64,000 nt of DNA from Grammothele lineata (Eukaryota; Basidiomycota; Agaricomycetes; Polyporales; Polyporaceae). The position numbers were made by a program, and so were the translations under genes. Shown here one piece after another: positions 1 to 12,064 of the stretch. Each line of letters starts with the position of its first letter. Positions within the stretch are counted from its first letter, which is position 1. Under the pieces are notes generated by a model. The model had not been told where the DNA came from and made no database searches. It saw nothing but the letters and a program-made list of their open reading frames with translations. Where the stretch lies: contig NDFF03000382.1 in assembly GCA_002150815.3 (NCBI GenBank), forward strand, positions 1-64,000. Direction: 5' to 3'.

Positions 1-339
1 TCGTTTCAGATACCAATTTAGCTCTCGTCGACCGAACGAGCCTCTCCAAGATCTCGGCAAACACCAGGGAGGAATGACTGATTCGCACATTGCAGCTTTG
101 GTCGCCAGTGCGCTGGTCATGACGGATACTGATGGCCGCGGGCCGGGTGATATCAGTTCCTCCCTTGATTCTTGAATGTGTGTGAATAGAACACTTGCTG
201 ATGAGGCACTTTCTGATCAGCCGTCCTATAAGAACAACGATCCCCGCAAGCCTCCGGTTCCCCAGCCTGTTCATTCTCTTCTCGTCTGCTCCCTGCTCCC
301 CGTCGTCCCCTCTACTTGGGGTACCCACAATCGTTCAAA
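1..339. other. Upstream region of the priA/CPL1-like gene
   Basis: No gene is supported here. A TATA-like stretch, CCTATAAGAAC, lies near 226 and a pyrimidine-rich leader follows up to the start codon at 340. It probably holds the promoter and 5' leader of the following gene. The first bases could belong to a gene outside the window, but nothing recognisable is visible. Confidence 0.5.
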
Positions 340-1972
340 ATGACGCTCTTTGGCCGCCTCTTGGTCGTCGCCGCCGCGCTTCCGCTCGCGCTCGCGACCT
401 ACGGTAGCTCCTCCAGCTCCAGCAAGTCATGCAATTCCAGCGAGTTCTAGTGAGTGGCCACTGGTCGCGTTCTCCGCTTGCGAGTGGCATTCTGACCTAG
501 AGCGCTCGCAGCTGGGGTCCCACGGACTGCTGTCTGCCTCACGGTGGTTCTTCGAATCCGCCTAGTCCGCCGAAGGGTTCTAGCTGCCCCTCGTCTTGGG
601 AGTGGAGCAAGGACAAGAACTGCTGTGTTCCGCAACACCCGGACCAGCCGTCCACCCCTCAGTGTGGTTCTGGCTATGGCTGGGACAGCGGCAAGAACTG
701 CTGCACTCAGCACGCTTCGACCACTGCGCATACCACTGTCCACACCACCTCAGTTCACACCACTTCGGCCCACACCACTTCCCACTACTCGAGTGCTCCC
801 CCCGCCACTACTAGCAGTACCTCCTGCGAGTCCGGTTACTTTTAGTGAGTATCACTGGCTGTTATAGTTGGTCACTTGGTTAATCTGTCTTTCGATCAGC
901 TGGAGCGGTAAGAGCTGCTGCTTGCCTCACGGTGGTGCTCCCAACCCCCCGAGCCCTCCCAAAGGCTCCAGCTGCCCCTCGTCTGGCTGGCAATGGAGCA
1001 ACGACAAGGGCTGCTGTGTCCCAACGACGCCTCCCCCAAGCTCCCCTCCGTCCTGCTCGTCTGGCTGGGGCTGGAGTGACAATGAGAAGTGCTGCAAGCC
1101 AAGCAGTTCCACTACGGTGCACACTACGTCGGTCTACACGTCGGTTCACACTACGACGCCGCACACCACGGTCCACACCACGTCGAACCATTACACCACC
1201 ACGAGCGCTCCTCCCGCTACCACTAGCAGTTCTTCTTGCGATTCTGGTTACTGGTGGTGAGTAGCAATTGCGATAAAATCGTTCGGGCTAATCTCACATA
1301 CCCGACTTTTAGGTGGAGCCCCAGGAGCTGCTGCTTGCCCCACGGCGGCTCTCCCAACCCCCCGAGTCCCCCGAGCGGTACCGGCTGCCCGTCCAACTGG
1401 GACTGGCACAGTGGCAAGGGCTGCTGCGTGCCCCACCACCCCGACCAGCCTCCCCCGCAGTGTGGCTCTGGCTGGGGCTGGGACGATGGCTCGAAGTGCT
1501 GCTTCCCGCACACGACGACGACCAAAACGACTTCGCCGTCGGGCAAGCCTTACAGCGGCAACTCCGGCTACGGCAACCACGGTAACTCTGGCTACGGTGG
1601 TTCGTGGGGCAACTCTGGCTACGGTGGTCACTGGAAGCGCGGCGGCCACAACAAGGCCCGTCAGGCATCGCTCTGTCCGAGCGGCAAGACTGCGTGCCCG
1701 CTCTCGACGTCTAGCCTCTCGGACGGGTTCGAGTGCTTCGATACCCGCACCGACCTCGAGGCCTGCGGTGGCTGCCCCAGCACCGGCGAGGGTCAGGACT
1801 GCACTGCCATTGATGGCGCATGGAACGTCGGCTGCAAGGAGGGCCAGTGTGTCGGTGAGTTTTCCGTTCATGTATGCATCGGATGGGTATTGACAGTCCT
1901 TCGATTGTAGTGTACACCTGCGCCGCCGGCTATCTCCGTTCCCTGGACAACAAGACCTGCGTCAAGGTCTAA
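340..1972 (+). CDS. Secreted cysteine-rich repeat protein, priA/CPL1-like
   Basis: Five exons (340-449, 512-844, 900-1256, 1313-1854, 1911-1972) give 467 residues. Residues 1-20 form a signal peptide ([20 protein letters not shown]). Three copies of a Cys-rich module follow, one each in exons 2, 3 and 4; each contains CCLPHGG, then NPPSPP, two Trp-rich turns and paired cysteines. Exons 2 and 3 also carry His-Thr-Thr linkers. After a Gly/Tyr/Ser stretch, the C-terminus (from about residue 380) is a domain with [32 protein letters not shown] and YTCAAGY. That pattern matches the CPL1-like domain of Lentinula priA and Cryptococcus Cpl1. The ATG at 340 is the one that gives a signal peptide. The protein is inferred to be secreted or wall-associated; its molecular function is not known. 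Confidence 0.87.
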
Positions 1973-2782
1973 ACGCTTCCGAGCGTTCCCCAGGTCGAGC
2001 GGTGATATGCGCGGCTTCCCCTCCGTGCTAGTTCCGCTTGCGTCAAAGTTGTGTTGAAGAAATCTCAAATACTTGAAGACGAAGAACACGTCCGCTCCTT
2101 TCGGTACCACAATCATTAACTGCCTACTCAAGGGGTCCCATCACACTACGCCAAATCTTGGATAACTTGCATAGCGCTTTCGGACAGTTGTTGGACTCTT
2201 ACGAGCCATCCCAACGAGACCATCGTACGATATGGAACGTATATAGTGCTACGGTTTCGTGACGGCTTCGTACCACTATTACCTATTGCTGACATACCGG
2301 TTGACGCTCCCCACATGACACGCCCGCTTTGTTTATTTTATTTATCTTTGTCTTCGTGCTTTCAAGTGGCGGATGAGAAGGGGTGGGGAGCAGGACGATA
2401 GCCTTGTAGAACTACGTGTACCTGCATTGTCACCGACAGTACTGCGTATCGTTTCTGAACAAGGCCTTTGTATTCGGACATACTGGTGTGAATTATCTCG
2501 AGTAATTCCTCGGATATGGGAGATTTAGTGAATAGTGAGTTCTTACCCTTCAACCCTTCAACGCTATCATCGCCTGCTGCGGACCCCAGTTGTTTGTGCT
2601 GTGGGTCCCTTTCACTGACCGGTCGGCTAAATTCACCCGGTGAGAGTTGGCGTTCACCCGAGTAGCGGCGGTGCAGTCACTCCCAGCACGTGAGGAGAAC
2701 GCGTTCAGACTCGTCGGAAGCGCACACCCAATCACCGAAGCCCGCCATAGTTTAGGTTCTGTCGATCGAGCAGCCCCGAAGG
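1973..2782. other. Intergenic region
   Basis: This is the 3' flank of the priA/CPL1-like gene followed by the promoter region of the next gene. Short open frames on the minus strand have no recognisable family, splice structure or signal peptide. I see no RNA gene or repeat. Confidence 0.5.
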
Positions 2783-2794
2783 TATAAGAGCTGG
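2783..2794 (+). promoter_or_regulatory. TATA-like box before the secreted-protein gene
   Basis: TATAAGAGCTGG lies here, about 175 nt before the preferred start codon at 2968. The in-frame ATG at 2806 lies only about 12 nt after it, so normal TATA spacing would start the transcript beyond that ATG. This supports 2968 as the start. The same 12 bases occur again before the PL8 gene near 62485. Confidence 0.45.
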
Positions 2795-2967
2795 GACATT
2801 CGAACATGGCTCCCCGTTCCTCTTGCCTCTCCCCGCTCACGCTCCAGGTCGACGCCAGCTCCGTTGTCTACTCTACCGGTTCTCTAGTTCGCGCTAGCCG
2901 CGTCTCGTCAGGGTCGCTTGTTCCCGTCCTCTCGCCGTTAAACCCACAACCTATACACGGATCCAAG

Positions 2968-3821
2968 ATGCCCCGCCTATCTCGTGCTCTCCTTCTGGGC
3001 CTGCAAGCCGCTGCACTCGTCTCTACCCTTGGCCCTTCTTCGGCTCCCCCCCTGGTCGCACTGGCTGCTCCGCTCCCCATGCCGGCACCCCCAACCATCC
3101 GCATTGCTGACTACGCCTCACACCCACCGCCTATCAGTAATGCTACCATGGCTCCGCTAGAAGGTGTCGCGGTCTCTCCGCAAAACAAGGACGTCACGGT
3201 TGTGCAACACACTGCGTCCGGCGCCTCTTCCATGCAACGCCGCCAGCTGGATATCTTGAGCTCGATAACGGCGCATTTGAATGTCATTAGTACGCTTCTT
3301 GTGGCCAACATTGTATCCGCTGGCCGCTTACGTCGATTTTCAGGCGACCTCGCTTCTCGCGCAAGTGCTGAGGGCTCCGATCCGGCGTTCTGCCAGCAAG
3401 TTGTTTCCTCGGTCACTGCCTACAAGGAGGATCTGCTTGGTTTCCAAAGCTTCTTGGGCGAGAGTGACAAGGGCATCGGGAACCTGGATCCCAACAATCA
3501 GTTGGAGGAGGCGATCAAGGACCTAGTCAACTCTGTCAAAGAGTCTCTGAACTGGATCGATACTCTAGTATACAACATTCCAGGGCTGGGACCGATATTG
3601 GGACCGAGTAAGTTTTCATACGCGCTCTTTATGGATCACTTCACTCACCTATCTGTTCAGTTGTCTACGAGATCAAGTGCGTCCTCGACGGCGTCTTGGA
3701 CTACCTCGAAGACTTCCTGGATGGGTTGCTCAACGAACTGCAACCGACGCTCTCCGCGCTCATTGGACAAGCGGCGGCGACGGCTTGTTCTAATGGCGCT
3801 CCCTGCGAGGGGCTCTTGTAG
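2968..3821 (+). CDS. Small secreted protein of unknown function
   Basis: Exons 2968-3607 and 3661-3821 give 266 residues. The N-terminus (MPRLSRALLLGLQAAALVST) is a signal peptide, followed by a Pro/Ala-rich stretch and QRRQLDI, a plausible propeptide end. The rest is mostly helical and hydrophilic, with LGFQSFLGESDKGIGNLDP and a C-terminal part containing YEIKCVLDGVLDYLEDFLDG and three cysteines. No catalytic motif is recognised. A second possible intron, 3290-3343 (54 nt, GT...TTTTCAG), would remove 18 codons without shifting the frame, giving 248 residues. An upstream in-frame ATG at 2806 is disfavoured because it adds no signal peptide and sits too close to the TATA-like box. Confidence 0.65.
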
Positions 3822-4066
3822 GATGTGGCCCAATGGTCGATGTCGTCGATGGGCGATTGGCTGTTGAGTGGACAACTAGGATCTATATTAGTACATCACT
3901 AGAGAGCTGGCTCTCCTATCACAGTCGTTCTGTGGCCATTTGTGAACAGATCTCCAGCATGCGTAAGCGTTCAAAACAGACAAAATAAGACGTATATCGG
4001 GTAACGTATCAAATTGCGAGCGCGGTATACGGCCTCACATGAGCAAGCGTGTACACAGAATCGCAT

Positions 4067-4953
4067 TTACTCTTCGTACACCCATCGTTCTGCCAGTGGC
4101 CCGATGAACGGTATCTGGAAGCGTACGAGGCCATTGCGTGAGGCGTCAACGTACGCTCGCCACCTGGAGGGATCTTGTCAGGACACGGAGCAAGGACGCA
4201 AACAATTCCAAACTCACGCCATATAGAGCGATGGTATCACCAACAGAAGGGTAAAGAGCGTGCGGAGGAATGGGGGGAACTGGAGCAAGGAGGCCAGTAT
4301 GCGCAAGATTACAAGCGGTGTAGTGAGTAGTGCAGATTGATATGCTACTAAGTAGTCGGCTCCCGAAGCATCGCGGATAGAGTTTTCATAATCACATACC
4401 ATGGAACCGAACAAAATCATTGTATGTTTCCACAATGAGAAGACTGAGGGCTATAATGGAAGACATAACAACAAGATCAGGCCCCACGTACAGTAGGGAG
4501 ATGAATGGCTGAAGAGCACGCACCTGATACTGGCCCAAGGACGTACGCAAACGCGGCGAGCATGTCGACACGAAGGCCGTGCCGTGTCTCCCACATGCCT
4601 ATGCCACTCTCCGCTTCCGCATCCTCCACTGCGCCCAGACCGCCAGCCTGCGAAGTGTTGAAAGTAGGGATGCCTCCGGATTGATAGGAGGTGGGCTGCT
4701 GCTGCCCGTTGGGAAACCATGCTCGAGCGGCGGTACCCTTCGAGGTCGACGCAGTCGCAGACGCGTTGGAGGGGTCATCAGGAGGGGGTGTCTATAATCG
4801 TGCGATAGACGAGAGCGGATGAAATCGCGCAGGGGGAAGGTGGAAGAGTAGGCAGCGTTATGAGGTCATTGTAGCGGATGAGCAGAGACGACTAGGACTC
4901 ACATAAGCTGCGAAGGAGGCGAAGTGCGAGCGGGTGTTGTTGCTCATGCTCAT
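4067..4953 (-). CDS. Tic20-like / UPF0132 integral membrane protein
   Basis: Read on the minus strand, five exons (4953-4903, 4791-4524, 4450-4400, 4344-4218, 4163-4067) sum to 594 nt and 197 residues. The N-terminal half is soluble and Ser/Thr/Gln-rich. From about residue 90 come GLRVDMLAAFAYVLGPVSAL and then FVRFHAYQSALL, the hallmark of the UPF0132/Tic20-like fold, two further hydrophobic helices, and an ending with IPFIGPLAERWVYEE. About four membrane segments are expected. In plants Tic20 is a translocon part; in fungi the role is unknown, so only the fold is called. It diverges from DRS1 over 210 bp, so the two probably share a promoter region. Confidence 0.82.
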
Positions 4954-5163
4954 CTTCAATGTTGTAGGCTGGCGTGAGGTAAAAGATGGACAATAAGTTA
5001 GAGCAGCAGGAGAGGAGGATAGAGGTGATATAGGCAGGCTGCGCGCCGCAGAACCCAGGTCGACAGTTGGAGACAGAGCGGTGTCGAGCGCCCGTAAGTA
5101 GGCTAGCGGACCCGGACCGAGCTTGTACGAGCGTTTAAATTATTCCTCCTCCGCACTCCGAGC

Positions 5164-7911
5164 ATGTCTAAAGCCCAGCCGGTAGAAGAAGGCGTTGAAC
5201 TCAACCCCGAATTCACCTTTGATCTCTCCGGGGACCCATATAGCACTTTTTTGGATGAGCATCTTGATGTGCAGGATCTCGTCAAAAAGGGCTCTAAGCC
5301 GGTATGCTCAAATTGATGTGTATTGCATGTGACTGTTAACGGACGTACAGGAACCCATTTCCGTGGACGATATTATAGCACGTAGGAAACTTCGGGCGAA
5401 CACTAGGAAGCGGAAACGGCCCACTGAAGACGATGGTGATGAAGATGACGAAGAGGACGAGGTTGAGAGTGATTTCGGCGAGGATGAGAGCGGTGTTGAA
5501 AGCGAGGAAAGCGAAGACTCCGTAGGGTCGGAGGTCGTTTTTGGTGCACCCGGGGGAGAACTTGATGACGAAGATCCATTGGCTACTTCGGATGAAGAGG
5601 ATGAAGAGGGCAGCAACGAAACCATGTCGGAGGTCTCGGAGGACAGACTCGAGGACCCCGCATCTTCCTCCGGAGACGAGTCTGAGGAGGAAACTCAGGC
5701 AGAGAAAGAGCGGAAAGCTGCGTTCTTTGACTCAGAGTCCGCGCCAGCAGAAGCCCACTCGTCGTTTCTCTCAATGAATCTTTCGAGGCCCATCATCAAA
5801 TCCCTCACTACTATGGGCTTCACTGTACCGACTCCCATCCAAACCGCTACCATTCCCGTCGCCCTCTTGGGTAAAGACATCGTCGGAAACGCTGTCACGG
5901 GTTCAGGAAAGACGGCCGCGTTCATTATCCCGATGCTGGAGCGTCTCATGTATCGCGACAGAGGGAAGAAGGCTGCTGCGACTAGGTGTCTCGTACTCGT
6001 TCCCACTCGCGAGCTTGGCGTGCAATGTTATGAGGTTGGCACCAAACTCGCTGCCCACACCGACATTCGCTTTGCCCTCGTCGTAGGTCCGGTTTTGCAT
6101 GACAATTGTATTGCAGAGACGTTCGCTAACGTCTTGCACTCCGCCTTCAGGTGGCCTCTCGTTGAAATCGCAGGAAGCTACTCTCCGCACACGACCAGAC
6201 GTCGTCATTGCCACGCCAGGGCGTCTCATAGACCATATCCGCAATTCGCCCACATTCACCCTTGACGCACTTGACATCCTCGTTCTCGATGAGGCCGACC
6301 GAATGCTGTCCGATGGATTTGCGGATGAGCTGACGGAGATCATCAAGTCGTGCCCGAACTCACGCCAGACAATGCTCTTTTCAGCTACCATGACGGACTC
6401 AGTAGACGAGCTCGTCAGGATGTCGCTCAACAAGCCCGTCAGGCTGTTCGTCGACCCAAAGCGGAGTACAGCGAGGGGGCTTCTCCAGGAGTTCGTCCGT
6501 GTACGAGCGGGGAAGGAGGCAGAGCGTTCTGCATTGCTCGTGTCATTGTGCAAGAGGACGTTCAGGTCTCGCGTTATCATTTTCTTTCGGAGCAAGAAGC
6601 TGGCTCACCAGATGCGCATCGTCTTTGGTCTGTTGGACCTAAAGTCCGATGAGCTGCATGGCGACCTCTCGCAGGAGCAGGTCAGTCAGCCAGAGTCAAT
6701 GTACCAGGTTCCCATCACTGATGGCTCCTTTAGCGATTGAGAGCACTGCAGCAATTCCGCGACGGTACAGTGGATTATCTCATGGCGACGGATCTGGCTG
6801 CCCGAGGTCTCGACATCAAGGGGGTCGAGACGGTAATCAACTACGACATGCCCGGCCAGCTGGCACAATATCTTCACCGCGTGGGTCGTACCGCGCGCGC
6901 CGGGAAAAAGGGACGGTATGTGAAATGGACCGATTGCGTTTTGTGGCTACATGGCTCAAGTAGACACCTTGTGCAGTTCCGTCACCCTTGTTGGTGAGGC
7001 AGACCGCAAAATGCTCAAGGCGGCGATCAAACACGCGACCGGTGAGGACCAGGTGCGGCATCGGCAAATACCGCCCGAAGTGGTTAGCAAATGGTCTCAG
7101 AAGCTCGACAGCCTCAAAGGTGAAATCTCTGAAATTTTGCAAGAGGAAAAAGAGGAGAAGCAGGTGTGTTCCGACGGTTACTTCTATCCTCCTCATTTGG
7201 ACGGTCACTTATGCGCTGTTGATAGATTCGTCAAGCTGAGATGGAGCTGAAGAAGGGGGAAAACATGATCGAGCACGAAGCGGAGATCTTCTCGCGCCCA
7301 GCGCGTACATGGTTCCAGACGGGGAAGGAGAAATCCAAGGCAGAGGGTGAGTCTCATTTCGGGTGTTTCTTCCGTGATCGCCTCACGCTGAAATTTCCGC
7401 TACCCCAGCGTTGAGCAAAGCGCAATACGAGAGTGGGCTCGACCTGGGCAAAAAGGGAAAGACGAAAGAGTCGGCAGAAGCGAAGGTACGTAAAAAGAGC
7501 GTGTTATGATCCGGCCTGGCGAACTGACGGCTAGCTCGTTTGGCACCTACCCATCAGCCCAAACGAGACAAGTTTGCCGGACTCTCGCGTCGCGCGAAGC
7601 GGAGAAAAATGGCGTTGGAGGAGGATGGGGCGGAGGAGACGGGCGCGATCCGGGCTGCAGTACGCTCTGCCAAGAAGTCATCGCGGCCCGCGAAGATTGG
7701 CGAGCCCGAACGGCGCCCAACGTCGTCAAAGAAAGACAAGAAGACAAAGAAGTTGGGTGGGGCGGCCAAGTCGACCCTCAAGTCCAGAGTCGGGGCGTTC
7801 GACAAGGAGATGGGTCAGCGATCAGCGAGGGAGGGGGTACGGGCGAAGAAGGGAGACGTGGTAGGTGGGATGGGGAAGAAAAAAGGTGGCAAGGGTGGAA
7901 AGCGCAAGTAG
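5164..7911 (+). CDS. DRS1: ATP-dependent DEAD-box RNA helicase DRS1 (DDX27)
   Basis: Eight exons (5164-5301, 5351-6086, 6151-6680, 6734-6915, 6977-7163, 7226-7346, 7409-7485, 7558-7911) sum to 2325 nt, 774 residues, usual for Drs1. An acidic Glu/Asp/Ser region (about 50-170) precedes the core: Q motif FTVPTPIQ, motif I AVTGSGKT (about 226), Ia PTRELGVQ, Ib [20 protein letters not shown] (about 336), [20 protein letters not shown] and [12 protein letters not shown] (about 517). The C-terminus is very Lys-rich and ends in GGKGGKRK. In yeast Drs1 acts in the nucleolus in 60S ribosome assembly; that role is inferred here from family membership. All motifs are intact. Confidence 0.95.
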
Positions 7912-8544
7912 GAATTGCCACATCTGTGAGAGGCCTTGCTCGTATGCATCATTGCTTGTTTCTACATTGCATATTGCGGCCGTGATGGTCAGCTTCGTTT
8001 TCTGCCGATGTCCAGTCTGTTTCATCCTCTGTACTAACGGTGACATGTCATGTCGCTGAGTCTCGACAGACACGAGCTAAAGGATGGAGAGAAACCAAGA
8101 GATATTGATATATGCGCCGTATGTCATGAGAAGCTAATAGTCACATTCAGGTTATTCTTGAAGCTGCTCAAGCTTTACCTAAGTGACAAGAGGGTGTGAC
8201 AGGCGCGTGACTGTACGCGAATCTTACGCGTTCCCAGTGGGCGTTTGCCACTCCGGACGCGGTCGTCGAGTGGCGGGACGAGCCTGGGGGCCAGTCTCCG
8301 GCCAACTCATATGCACCTATTTTCCTACATGCAATACTTCGTTCTTCACAAAATAATACTCGACATCATAGCCCAGAACTCGCAGTGACTGGTCGGAACA
8401 AGACGTGCTCCATCCTTGCATAACTCAGTCCAGACAGCCGACTATTCGCTGGTTGCGTAACCTACAGGCGTGTGTCCGGAGGTGAGTATCTCGTTGCGAG
8501 GTGCACCAGGCAACGATATTCATGATAGTATATAAGGTTTCGCG
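7912..8544. other. Intergenic region between DRS1 and APC4
   Basis: Holds the DRS1 3' flank and the APC4 promoter. TATATAAG occurs at 8529-8536 but only about 9 nt before the APC4 start codon, too close to act as an ordinary TATA box for that start. No RNA gene or repeat is seen. Confidence 0.5.
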
Positions 8545-11500
8545 ATGGCTACCACGATTGCCTCGGTAGCAACGATACAGTTTCCGACGACAACTCGCAT
8601 CCTACGCACATCATGGTGTCCCGACAAAGATCTGCTAGTAGTGTTCTCAGTTGTCTCCCATCAGACGAAGATGACGCTGTACAAGATGCAAGGTGGAAAG
8701 AAGTGGGAGGTGACGATCCAACCTAAGCAAGTGGGGAAGAAGGATGTGGATGTTGTGAGTGTTACATGGAGTCCGGATGGTATGTGTGGTCAAATCTTAG
8801 ACTGCTTCTCCTCGTTTACACTTTGTACCGGCCACAGCCCAGCTGATCGCCGTCATATCTAACCCTGCACTTATTGCCGTCCATTCGGTACAAGACGGAC
8901 GTGTTATCAATGTAATTCCCTTCAGTACCACTGTCCAGCTTAGGCTCGTCAATGTGTGGTGGTTCCGAGAAGACAAGAAGGTTATCGGGAACGGCCTCCC
9001 CGATATCTTCAAGCGAGGCGACAATATCGTAAGTTTTGTCGTTTATGCCGTCTACAAAGACTGAGGTATGTGTGCTGCAGACTGGGTCTGCGCTCGCCAT
9101 CCTGAAAAGTCTCCCCCTGCTGGACCCGGTGCAGGATGACACCAAGCCTCTCAAGTGAGTCACTTGCACAGTATACGCCCAACATGTCGCTGAGTCGGCA
9201 TTAGCTCCAATGACCTCTTCGCATTCCAGGGCAATCGAAATCGAGCAGCCCAGACGGCAAGAGTCGTGCCCCCTAGCATTGCTGCGTGGCCCTGCTTTCC
9301 CCCTGACCTCGCTGAGGCGTCTATTGCATCGAATACACATGGCGTCCCTCACGCTTTTCCAGAAGAAGTTGATGAGCCAGATGATACAAACGTGAGCAGC
9401 GTCCTCGCTGTCGCGGACGACATCGGACAAGTCCACCTCTTCATGGAAGGCTCTTATCTTCTTGGAACGTTAGCCTTGCAAGAAGCAACTTTCCCTCGAT
9501 CAATGTACAAGCTTCGAGACCATTTCTTCGTTCATCTAGGACCTTCATCATCGGATGAGGGCGCCGTGGACATACGTCCCTACACGCTGAAGCTTCCTTA
9601 CCTTACGACGAGGCACTGCAGAGATGTCGCACGAGTGTCGACTGCAGCGCGGGAACTAGTCTCGTATGCCATCCACGTGGTCAAAGACATGCGCGATGTA
9701 TGGTTCGGGAACGAGACCCAGGGCGGTGCCCGAGAACTCGGGCCGAAGTGGATCCAGTCCTTGGAAGCAAGACAAGCCAAAGAGTTCGGAGGTGAGTATT
9801 CAGTATGCTATATCAGGTTTCGTGCTTACGGGCGTTATAGAGGAGGATCCGTATGCTCTATTGGATCTGACATGTCTACTCACGACTGGTCGATCATCGG
9901 AATCCCTCATGGACTACCTTGGCAGCGGAGAACATATGAGCGAAAGGGTGCGTTTACCGCCCATATTCAATCAATCTATCCGTTGACGACCGAAAGTAGA
10001 GCATGCAAAAATGGGAGACCACCATGACAGATGCACTAGTCAAGCTGCGTGACATGTCCGAGAAACGCGTGGCGCCAGCCCTGCAGCGCCTGTATTTGCT
10101 TCTGCAAGAGGGTCAGGGGTGGGCCCCAATGTGAGGACACGGCTCCAATGATCGTACGCAGAACAAGCTAACCCGATCGCCAGACAGGAATACGTCGTTT
10201 GCCAGTTCAAGTTGGTGAACCTCGGAACCTGCCTAGAATACACAGCCACCGGTATCATCCACGCCAACTGGCTGGCAGCCACCGCGCGCAAGGAGCTCCT
10301 CCGCTTCAGGGAGTTCATGAAATGGATACGGTACGGTGCGTCCACGCCTGCTTCCCGCCTCCGCTTCGCCTTCTCATACCGGAACACAGAGACCGGGCGG
10401 GCGAACACGACAGGCGATCACAACGCTCCGCGCGCCCAGCACGACCTCCTCGAGGTGAGCGAATACCTGACGGGAAGCCTCATCGCGAGCCCGATCGACA
10501 AGTGGTTCGTGGGTGCCGGTCCGCGGGTCTCCCGCGCGAGCCTGGGGGTCCCGGACGAGGAAGCGGACCTCGACGCGGCCCTCACGAAAGCGCGCGCCGC
10601 GCTCGCCCACTGGGATCAGACCGTGCAGGAGGTGCGTGGGTATACGCGCAGGCGAGGCGAGGCGGGCGGGCCTGGCACGCCACTAGCGGCTCGGGCTCAG
10701 GCTCGCTCGCTCGCCCGCTCGCTTCTGCTGCACGGAACAATTTTTAATTGACCGGTACCCGGGGCCCTCCCGCTCGGCTCAAACAGGACGTCCGGCCGCG
10801 CGACCTGTCGCACATCGAGCGGAACCTCGACACGCTGCTGCAAACGCTGGCGGCGGGTTGCCAGGAGGTGTTTATGGAAGCGTGCAAGGCGGCTGCACGC
10901 TCGGCCGTCCTCGTCGCGGGCGGACCTGCCCCGCGGCCGGCTAGGGCTGGGACTGGGGCTGGCGGCAGTGACGCAGCGGGTGTGCCCTTGATTCGAGAGC
11001 GGACCGTGCCGGACGAGAACAAGGCAAGCGGCGTCGAGTTTCCGGCGTGCATTGTCTTCTCCAAGCTAATTCTCACTTGCGTTCTATTGCGCCTCCCCTC
11101 GCGCCCCGCAGCCGGACAACTTCGTGCAATACCTCGCGATCAGGCCGCCCCAGAGCGGTACTAGCGGCGGGGGACAAACCTACCGTGAGCTCGGCTCTCT
11201 CTTCTCTTCTCCGAGGCCTGCAACGGCCCACGTTCTGGTGATCGCTGCTGACCCGCGCATGCCGTCACCCGTGCTCCTCCTCGACAGTGCTCATCGTCCG
11301 GCTGCAACAGGGCCTGGGAGCCCTCGCCGCGCTGCCAGCGGTCGAGGTGTCGGTACTCGAGTGCTGTGCCGCGGGGGAAGGAAACGACGCGGACACGGAC
11401 GACGCGCAGCCGTTCGAGGTCCTCGACATCGACTTTTTCGACTCGAACGTGCTCGTGCTCGTCTATCGGCCGCGAGACCAACAAGGTGCGTCCACCCGTC

Positions 11501-12064
11501 CGTTTGTCCGTCCTCCAGCGCTCCCGTTGGTCCGCAGGCCCGGAGAGGACGTGCCTCGACGGTCGCCCGCTCATCACGCTCACGCCCTTGCCGTGGCAGG
11601 AGCCCGCATCGCGACGGTCGGCTACGCGGATCTATTGTACCACACGCTCCCGGCGGACAAGTACGTAAACGGCACGCCTCGGGAGGCGCTGATGGGCGAC
11701 GTGCTCGCGCTGCTCGCGAGCGGCCAGGTGCGTTCGTGCTCGCTCGCGCTCCGCGCGCCCTTTCTCCCTCGTTCTCCCCCTCGGTCCTTGTTTTGTTTGC
11801 TTCTCCCGCGACGAACGGCTGAAGCGACGCTCTCAGATTCCTTCGGTTCGGGCCCCGATTGTCCAGTCGCGAGCGCTGGGTGCTGCGTACGCAAGCGGCG
11901 GGGTGCACTTGGCGGTGAACGGGCGGGCTGGGCGGCGGGTGTCGTGCGTGCTGGACGAGGCGGGACTGACGCTGGAGGTGCTGGACATGGAAGCGGAGGA
12001 AGACGAAGATGTGGAGCTAGAGGAAGCGGAGGGCGAGGGCGAGGAAATGGAGGAATCAGGATGA
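8545..12064 (+). CDS. APC4: Anaphase-promoting complex subunit 4 (APC4)
   Basis: A many-exon gene. The first exons are 8545-8779, 8838-9028 and 9081-9154, then one from 9205; the stop is at 12062-12064. The N-terminus (RILRTSWCPDKDLLVVFS, then a DGRVI turn) is the APC4 WD40-like domain. VSSVLAVADDIGQVHLFMEG continues that propeller. The middle has LLDLTCLLTTGRSSESLMDY, the start of the long helical APC4 domain, followed by LRDMSEKRVAPALQRLYLLL and LLRFREFMKWIRY. The C-terminus is RVSCVLDEAGLTLEVLDME followed by a strongly acidic tail, typical of fungal Apc4. It is a scaffold of the APC/C ubiquitin ligase acting in mitosis. The last third of the gene is more GC-rich than the first; internal exon borders there are less certain. 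Confidence 0.85.

Noticed and set aside
2806..2967. Upstream in-frame ATG for the secreted protein at 2968
   Set aside because: It lies about 12 nt after a TATA-like box, and only the ATG at 2968 gives a proper signal peptide.
11124..11908. Long open frames on both strands inside the APC4 3' half
   Set aside because: The APC4 frame here gives conserved sequence (EVLDIDFFDSNVLVLVYRP and RVSCVLDEAGLTLEVLDM); the others are Arg-rich shadows in GC-rich DNA.
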